DNA of 30,451 nucleotides from an uncultured Eubacterium sp. (lineage in GTDB: Bacteria > Bacillota_A > Clostridia > Lachnospirales > Lachnospiraceae). The notes below the pieces were generated by a model, which saw only the letters and a program-made list of their open reading frames with translations, did not search any database and had not been told where the DNA came from. Where the stretch lies: contig CAOKJJ010000047.1 of the NCBI GenBank assembly GCA_948468465.1, positions 1-30,451 on the forward strand, in the 5' to 3' direction. A program made the translations under genes and the position numbers. Below are positions 30,398-30,451 of the stretch, piece by piece (position 1 is the first letter of the stretch; each line of letters opens with the position of its first letter).

Positions 30398-30451
30398 GGC
30401 TATCCGGACGCTGGATGAGGGGCGGGGCCTGGATTTCGGCTCCTACTCCAG
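30398..30451 (-). repeat. 54-bp dispersed repeat, right copy (inverted)
   Basis: Reverse complement of 67-120 with two mismatches, reaching the last base of the window, so the true repeat may be longer. It lies upstream of the kinase gene, where its promoter or leader should be. Confidence 0.85.

Overview
The window looks like chromosomal DNA of a strictly anaerobic, gut-type Clostridia, most probably Lachnospiraceae. The evidence is a full-length pyruvate:ferredoxin oxidoreductase, a CBS/DRTGG-type family II pyrophosphatase, a DUF4364 protein, a CIRCE/HrcA-controlled Hsp20, a QueT transporter behind a preQ1 riboswitch, strong AGGAGG ribosome binding sites, and short TTGACA/TATAAT-type promoters. 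The genus is inferred, not proven. I saw no rRNA, tRNA or CRISPR array.

Layout. 1-2.3 kb: copy one of a 54-bp repeat, then an ABC-F ATPase (minus). 2.3-6.5 kb: pyruvate:ferredoxin oxidoreductase and a convergent Uma2-family nuclease sharing a two-way terminator. 6.8-12.3 kb: a CgeB-like glycosyltransferase, a tail-anchored coiled-coil protein built of thirteen 22-residue repeats, the CBS pyrophosphatase directly abutting it, and a flavin reductase with an odd tail. 12.3-14.1 kb (minus): DUF4364 protein and malic enzyme. 14.3-18.3 kb: a partial tetrapyrrole operon (CobD-like aminotransferase, hemA, precorrin-2 dehydrogenase, hemC). 18.36-20.3 kb: a queuosine set (preQ1 riboswitch, queT, queF, queC). 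20.4-22.1 kb: an AAA-ATPase-like/PD-(D/E)XK protein of the DUF1703 type.

22.1-27.8 kb is the accessory part. It holds an XRE regulator, a DUF6809 protein and a ribbon-helix-helix protein around a perfect 20-bp-arm palindrome. Next come collapsed remnants of a response regulator, histidine kinase, ABC ATPase and ABC permease, each with internal deletions. Then comes an A/T-rich two-component locus. Its first gene is a tyrosine-recombinase-like protein with a nuclease-like N-terminus, split across two frames exactly at an in-phase UUUAAAG heptamer. Its second gene is an intact PtuA-like AAA ATPase with no PtuB partner. This pair is the best candidate in the window for an undescribed, possibly defence-related, system.

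27.8-30.45 kb returns to chromosomal functions: Hsp20 under a perfect CIRCE element and a YesM-type sensor kinase (minus). The window ends in the inverted second copy of the 54-bp repeat.
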